IMG/VR virus record: IMGVR_UViG_3300028595_000039
Coordinates: 1 to 34,291 of that record
DNA: 34,291 bases
Source: a virus
Direction: 5' to 3' (one strand)
Of the stretch, positions 30,378 to 34,291 are shown in pieces. The notes under the pieces are model-generated. The model searched no databases. It was not told where the DNA came from and saw only the letters and a program-made list of their open reading frames with translations. Within the stretch, counting starts at the first letter, position 1. Every line of letters begins with the position of its first letter. Made by a program: the position numbers and the translations under genes.

Positions 30378-30622
30378 TCACCTCCGCACCGGCAACCGTG
30401 CACCATAATCGTCTCAAGCGCGCACGTGCACTCCTCTGGCCCCGACTCCGGCAAGTCACGCGCCGCCCAAACTGGGCACAGCGAGCCCTCGTAGTACTTT
30501 GTGGCGAGTCTGTGTTCGACCACTGCGTGCGGCCGCGATCCTGTCGGTGCCTCGCACTCGCCGCTAACACGCTCGTCGCTGTGAGGCCGCCAATGTCGGC
30601 ACGTCCCGCAGAGGCTAATCAT
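30374..30622 (-). CDS. Cys-cluster hypothetical protein
   Basis: The 82-residue product begins MISLCGTCRHWRPHSDERVS with a CxxC...W motif, then GECEAP, SLCPVW and a C-terminal ECTCALETIMVHGCRCGGE. It belongs in the same loose family as the proteins at 21336 and 29330. Metal binding is likely and no further function is assigned. It overlaps the previous gene by 8 bases. Confidence 0.65.
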   Translation of the reverse strand: MISLCGTCRHWRPHSDERVSGECEAPTGSRPHAVVEHRLATKYYEGSLCPVWAARDLPESGPEECTCALETIMVHGCRCGGE

Positions 30623-30992
30623 CCTCGCCCCCGATCACCACGAGCACCCTCCTAGCCCCGACGCGCTCGTCAGCGGTCACTTCGCCGATGATCTCGCGGC
30701 CATCCTCGGTGACCAGCTGGACAGCCAGCCCGGTCAAGCTCGCCTCGTCGTGATCGACGGCGCGGACCAGCTCAAGGTAGCCAGGCTCGCCATACCTCGC
30801 GTACATATTACTGGGCTGTGGCCACCACCACATGTCGGCGCGAAACAGTTCTGCGCCCGAATCCACAGCGTCGACCGTTCCCACCACGTGCCCATCCGTG
30901 TGGACGTGGATCCTTTCGACGCCGTCCCACACCGGCTCGCCGTCCTTGTTGACACCCCATCGCACCCGGTCGCCAACTCGAAACTTGCGCAT
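30615..30992 (-). CDS. SH3-like hypothetical protein
   Basis: The 125-residue product starts MRKFRVGDRVRWGVNKDGEP, a small beta-barrel start like that of SH3-type domains, and has AGGAGG 6 bases upstream. The middle has an Asp/Trp-rich stretch (RADMWWWPQP) and the end a helix-strand pair. No family is recognised. Confidence 0.65.
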   Translation of the reverse strand: MRKFRVGDRVRWGVNKDGEPVWDGVERIHVHTDGHVVGTVDAVDSGAELFRADMWWWPQPSNMYARYGEPGYLELVRAVDHDEASLTGLAVQLVTEDGREIIGEVTADERVGARRVLVVIGGEDD

Positions 30993-31004
30993 GACTTCCT
31001 CCTG

Positions 31005-31436
31005 TTAATCAGCCATCATCTTGAGGGCCTCGCCCCAATTTTTGAGTGTCTCTGCGGCGATGAGATCCCTGTGCCCGGCGATCTCGAGCCCGAGCCCGGC
31101 AAGGTCTGACCTTGTCATCTTGCGGCCGCATATCTTAGCAGTGCCGTCGTCGCAGACCGTCAAGTATCCGACGGACAGACACAGCGCACTTGCCAGTGCC
31201 TCTGCGGCCGCCGCACTGCCACCGTAGCTCGCGACGTTGATTGCGGCGGGTAGATGCATCCACGGCAGACCGGCATCGTCGTGATCGCCCTCCGAGATAA
31301 ACTCGCCCCGGTCGACATCCCACACTTTGCCGTCGCCGGCCAGCTCTACGGACCTGCGCGTCCTGGTTGCTACGTCTTGCGCTGCAATCGCTGGTGAGTC
31401 GTATGCCTCAAGGTGCAGTATCGCCGCCTTGCTCAT
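31005..31436 (-). CDS. Hypothetical protein
   Basis: From ATG at 31436, with AGGAGG 6 bases upstream and overlapping the micro-gene stop (ATGA), the product has 143 residues: MSKAAILHLEAYDSPAIAAQ, an Ala-rich middle (GGSAAAAEALASALCLSVGY) and a C-terminal helix (AAETLKNWGEALKMMAD). No family is recognised. The longer frame into 31589 is not used because the sequence upstream is promoter-like. Confidence 0.7.
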   Translation of the reverse strand: MSKAAILHLEAYDSPAIAAQDVATRTRRSVELAGDGKVWDVDRGEFISEGDHDDAGLPWMHLPAAINVASYGGSAAAAEALASALCLSVGYLTVCDDGTAKICGRKMTRSDLAGLGLEIAGHRDLIAAETLKNWGEALKMMAD

Positions 31437-31510
31437 GATTGCCTCCTGTCGCCGATACCGATTCGCCGAACAGCTCTTGAATCTGGGGGGCATTCCTCGT
31501 ACGGCTTCAT
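31433..31510 (-). CDS. Micro-gene, 25 residues, with strong ribosome site
   Basis: ATG at 31510 follows AGGAGG by 6 bases and opens a 25-residue frame (MKPYEECPPDSRAVRRIGIG, then DRRQS) whose TGA overlaps the next start (ATGA). A good promoter lies upstream. This arrangement is what a translated leader or small coupled protein would look like. It is below the usual length cut-offs. Confidence 0.55.
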   Translation of the reverse strand: MKPYEECPPDSRAVRRIGIGDRRQS

Positions 31511-31530
31511 TCGTACCTCCTGTGCGGCCC

Positions 31531-31558
31531 ATCATACCATATTGCGCAAGCGGGTCAA
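31531..31558 (-). promoter_or_regulatory. Promoter before the 25-residue micro-gene
   Basis: Minus strand: TTGACC (31553-31558), 16-base spacer containing GCTTGCGCAATATGG, then TATGAT (31531-31536). The spacer also holds the phage GCTTGCGC motif. It lies about 20 bases before the ribosome site. Confidence 0.6.
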
Positions 31559-32046
31559 GTGGGGCCGAGTTGGCGCCAGACCGGCTCAAATGCGTTAGCG
31601 CGGGTGAGCTGGACCGGTGTGCCGTCTTGCCAATGCATGTGGCCGAGCGCGTTCATTGTTGCCGTCCCGCCTGCGATGTGCTCTGCCACATCACCGTCCT
31701 TAAGCCGTATCATTGCAACTGGCCGCGCGCCGCCCCCATTCAGCACGGAATCGACAGCGGGGAGAGGCATCACAACCACACGCACCCTTTCACCGTTGCG
31801 GATCCGTTTCCTGGTGTATCTATTACCGTGGTCTGCATCCACGCACCCGTGCGCCCTGAGCCAGCGCATGGCGAAGTTCGGGTTCACACCGGCAGATTCA
31901 AAAAACCCGCGCAGCCACTTGCGCCGCAGGCACACCTCGTTACTCCACTCATCGTACCACCCGTGGTCTAGGCCATCGGTCCAGGCCTTCAGGTTGCTGT
32001 TAACCTCGCTTCTTAATGAACCTAGCGCGTCGATTGGTTTGGACAT
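31555..32046 (-). CDS. Hypothetical protein, first gene left of the origin-like gap
   Basis: The 163-residue protein (MSKPIDALGSLRSEVNSNLK, helical, then ANPNF-like and DADHGNRYTRKRIRNGERVR) is basic in the middle. It has AGGAGAG before the start and a near-consensus promoter upstream. I recognise no family; a DNA-associated role is possible from composition only. Confidence 0.68.
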   Translation of the reverse strand: MSKPIDALGSLRSEVNSNLKAWTDGLDHGWYDEWSNEVCLRRKWLRGFFESAGVNPNFAMRWLRAHGCVDADHGNRYTRKRIRNGERVRVVVMPLPAVDSVLNGGGARPVAMIRLKDGDVAEHIAGGTATMNALGHMHWQDGTPVQLTRANAFEPVWRQLGPT

Positions 32047-32072
32047 TCGTTCTCTCCTTTAAGTCCAGAAGC

Positions 32073-32101
32073 ATCATATGCAAACAACACCTCGTTGTCA
32101 A
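32073..32101 (-). promoter_or_regulatory. Near-consensus sigma70 promoter left of the origin-like gap
   Basis: Minus strand: TTGACA (32096-32101), 17-base spacer, TATGAT (32073-32078). This is the best promoter match in the window. It drives the small-gene operon leftwards from the gap. Confidence 0.75.
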
Positions 32102-32109
32102 CGGGGCAC

Positions 32110-32576
32110 GTGGTCATAGCATCGCGCCCCGCAAGGCGTTCATTGCGCCCCGCCTGCTCGTGTAGTCACATGTGTGGCCTCGTGTGTTAATGCATACACT
32201 GGTAAAACAAGTGTGTGTAACCACACACAGTGTGTGACGGAATTAGCGGGGCATCTCCCCGCCTGCTCCCCGCGTTGCTCCCCGCATGTTTTTGGTCAGA
32301 CCACCGGCCTAAATAGTTGCTTCTGTTTATGTTTTTGTAATATACTTATTATATGCCCCGCCCTCCCCGCCTATTTACTAACCTACTAATAGCGACTGTT
32401 AGACGCGTCTAACACCTACATTTCCATACACACCCCCATATAAATTTTTATATGTTGTTCAGCAAAAGGCGGGGAAGGCGGGGAAGATTGCGATTGCATA
32501 AATGTAACACAGTGAATCTACTTCGTTTTTTTCGAGATTCGTGATTTAGCGCAGGCGGGGAGCCGGCGGGGCGCGA
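32110..32576. other. Iteron cluster, candidate replication origin
   Basis: No gene is supported here. GCGGGG or its complement occurs about twelve times: 32126, 32147, 32246, 32256, 32267, 32279, 32355, 32364, 32469, 32478, 32555 and 32566. Three CTCCCCGC copies are spaced 11-12 bases apart. Between them are AT-rich blocks, a palindrome at 32397-32414, a GTGTGTG/CACACAC pair at 32211-32228 and CATATAA/TTATATG at 32437-32454. Together with the neighbouring primase-helicase gene this suggests an origin. Confidence 0.6.
32397..32414. repeat. Perfect 18-bp palindrome
   Basis: TGTTAGACGCGTCTAACA reads the same on both strands. It lies in an AT-rich part of the iteron gap and could be an operator or replication protein site. 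It is unlike the GCGGGG iterons. Confidence 0.6.
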
Positions 32577-34291
32577 CTATTCGACGTCGTTGATTGCCGA
32601 GCGCTTGATTGCGATCACTCTTGGCCTCGAGGCTGGTCCGGTTCGCTTGACGGTGTTGTGGCCAGACTCCGACACCAGCCATCCACTGTCCGCCCAGTGA
32701 CGCAATATTGCCCTTGGATCGTGGCCAAGCTTGCGGATCTGCTCCCTTAGCGCCGGAGGATACCAGCACAACTCCTCCCACTCACCGGCGTGGTCGTGCC
32801 ACACTCCCCACCACCCGCCGTTGGCCGGCTCTTCCGTCTCTAGCTGGGACTTGACGTCGAAAAACCGCTTGCGGTTGGCCAAGGCAACGGAGTAGATGTC
32901 GGCTAGCGCCCTGGCGTGCAGGCAGTCGTCCCCATTGGCGATAGACTCAGACTGGATATGGTCCGCAACGTACGCCACTGCATCACCAGGCCATGGCAGC
33001 CCTAGGGCCTCTTGCGCCAGCTCTGCTGCGAGATGTACAGTAGCCAGGTAATTGGCTAATCGCCCCAGGATCGACGCTGAGCCCTTTTCGGCCCCATCTG
33101 TGAGTACTGACCCCAACGTGGCCGCAGCAAGCGCGTGACGGGCTGCCCAGGCCCCGTATTGACTACTTCTGGACGCCAGGTATTCCACCCACTCGCGGGC
33201 CGCGTGCCCATGGTGCTCATAGAGTGCCCGCTTTAGTCGGTCTGGTACGTCGCCGGCATGCCCGCCAAAAGGGTTGCCCCATAGCGTCAGGACACGCCCA
33301 CGGGTGCCAGCGGACTGGTCAAAGTCCACAAGTCGACCCTCTCCGCTCGTCAGGACAACGGTACGCCATGAGCGCAGAGCCTGTTGCCCTGTCTTACTTC
33401 CCCTTGTCTTACCCTGGCCATTCGTTAGGCAATAGACAATCTCTGGCACTACGGACTTTGCCCCGTATGACTTGGCGCGCTTGCTGTCGTCAATCAATAG
33501 CGGGAGGTCTGTGAGGTTTGCCGCCCTCCGCTCTATCCCAACCTGAGTTGTATCCCAGCTGGAGATCAGCGACGTCGGGCTCTGATCGTCAGGGTCACCC
33601 CAAGCGCTTGCTGCGACGGCCAGCGCGGTTGTCTTTCCGGAGCTCGTCAACCCGCTGTAGTCTACAACAAAGTTACGCGCGCCGGGTATCAATCGGAGCA
33701 GCGGCGCGGCGAGCGAGGCGTACAGCCCAAACTGTATCATCGGGTAAGGTCTGACCAATTCCATCGCCTCGAGCCAGCCAGTAATCGTGCCACGTGTCGC
33801 AAGGCAATCCTCTAGGTGTGCGTCGCCCTTGTCGGTTGGTGAATATCGGACCGGTGAGCGGCCTGGGTCTGTCGCAATGTGGTCGCCGCCAACCAGGTAC
33901 CCCTGCTGGCCGTCTTTGCCTTGCCAGCCGAAGTGGTTGCTTCCCTTGTGTCTCGGCGTGACATTCATGTTTGCGGCCTGGTACGCTTCGAGGTATTGGA
34001 TCACCAGTTTCGCGTTCGTGGCATTGACCTGCAGGCCCTTCGGGCTCAGGATCCGCGCTGTGTCTGCGGCGCTTGCTAGTGCTTCCCTCGGTACAAGCTG
34101 GCTGTGCCATCGCTTTCGCCAGCACCAGCGCACGTCAATCCACACGTCACCTGTGTCTACATCGGACACGGAGCCGGCGACGACAATCGGGCACGGGCTC
34201 GCCTCGACACGGCGAGCGCCTTGGTTTGTTCGCGTTAGCTTTGCGACAGACCCGTCTGGCCCTATGCTCCAGCCATCTGGTATCGTCGCGT
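32577..34291 (-). CDS. DUF927-type primase-helicase, cut by right edge
   Basis: An open minus frame runs from TAG at 32577 to the right edge, over 570 residues; the GTG at 34169 is not the true start because the frame continues upstream with PDGWSIGPDGSVAKLTR. The DUF927/virulence-E-like layout is clear: that N-terminal beta domain, then VDYSGLTSSGKTTALAVAAS (Walker A at about 33630-33653), LLIDDSKR (Walker B) and a C-terminal helical, winged part. Such proteins are phage or plasmid replicative helicases, often paired with a primase. The adjacent iteron gap fits this role. Confidence 0.88.
   Translation of the reverse strand, partial: ATIPDGWSIGPDGSVAKLTRTNQGARRVEASPCPIVVAGSVSDVDTGDVWIDVRWCWRKRWHSQLVPREALASAADTARILSPKGLQVNATNAKLVIQYLEAYQAANMNVTPRHKGSNHFGWQGKDGQQGYLVGGDHIATDPGRSPVRYSPTDKGDAHLEDCLATRGTITGWLEAMELVRPYPMIQFGLYASLAAPLLRLIPGARNFVVDYSGLTSSGKTTALAVAASAWGDPDDQSPTSLISSWDTTQVGIERRAANLTDLPLLIDDSKRAKSYGAKSVVPEIVYCLTNGQGKTRGSKTGQQALRSWRTVVLTSGEGRLVDFDQSAGTRGRVLTLWGNPFGGHAGDVPDRLKRALYEHHGHAAREWVEYLASRSSQYGAWAARHALAAATLGSVLTDGAEKGSASILGRLANYLATVHLAAELAQEALGLPWPGDAVAYVADHIQSESIANGDDCLHARALADIYSVALANRKRFFDVKSQLETEEPANGGWWGVWHDHAGEWEELCWYPPALREQIRKLGHDPRAILRHWADSGWLVSESGHNTVKRTGPASRPRVIAIKRSAINDVE

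Noticed and set aside
32211-32236. GTGTGTG/CACACAC repeat considered as a CRISPR or microsatellite locus
   Set aside because: It is a single short dyad, not a spaced array with spacers.

Overview
The window is part of a tailed-phage (siphovirus-type) genome or prophage, GC-rich and almost fully coding, with most genes on the minus strand and heavily coupled by ATGA/GTGA stop-start overlaps. The evidence is a full morphogenesis set: terminase small and large subunits, portal, MuF-type head protein, XkdF-type capsid protease, scaffold, decoration protein, major capsid, head-tail connectors, tail terminator, tail tube, a frameshifted tail chaperone pair, a 1001-residue tape measure and tail-tip genes. 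No contractile sheath, integrase, repressor, holin, endolysin or tRNA is visible. The host cannot be named. Shine-Dalgarno sites of AGGAGG type, sigma70-like promoters and lipobox lipoproteins indicate a bacterial host.

Reading the minus strand from right to left: a DUF927 primase-helicase cut by the right edge (32577-34291); a 530-bp AT-rich gap with about a dozen GCGGGG iterons that looks like a replication origin (32047-32576); a long operon of small, mostly unrecognised genes (25512-32046) that includes a dUTPase, Cys-cluster proteins, membrane proteins and a metzincin-like lipoprotein; a plus-strand island of eight small genes with its own repeated promoter-leaders (23158-25553); a small-gene, nuclease and terminase module (19362-23033); then a second HExxH lipoprotein, portal, MuF, acetyltransferase, a helicase-methyltransferase fusion, an HNH endonuclease, protease, scaffold, capsid and tail (1-19307).

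The most unusual features are: a capsid protease (XkdF) carrying an N-terminal uracil-DNA-glycosylase-like domain whose motif A has lost the usual acidic residue; a canonical -1 slippery heptamer CCCTTTA producing a tail chaperone fusion; a family of phage promoters sharing GCTTGCG and TATGNT elements on both strands; two lipoproteins with zinc-protease motifs; long perfect inverted repeats placed in leaders or directly behind genes; and the iteron/palindrome gap next to the primase-helicase. All calls come from reading the sequence; no database search was run.
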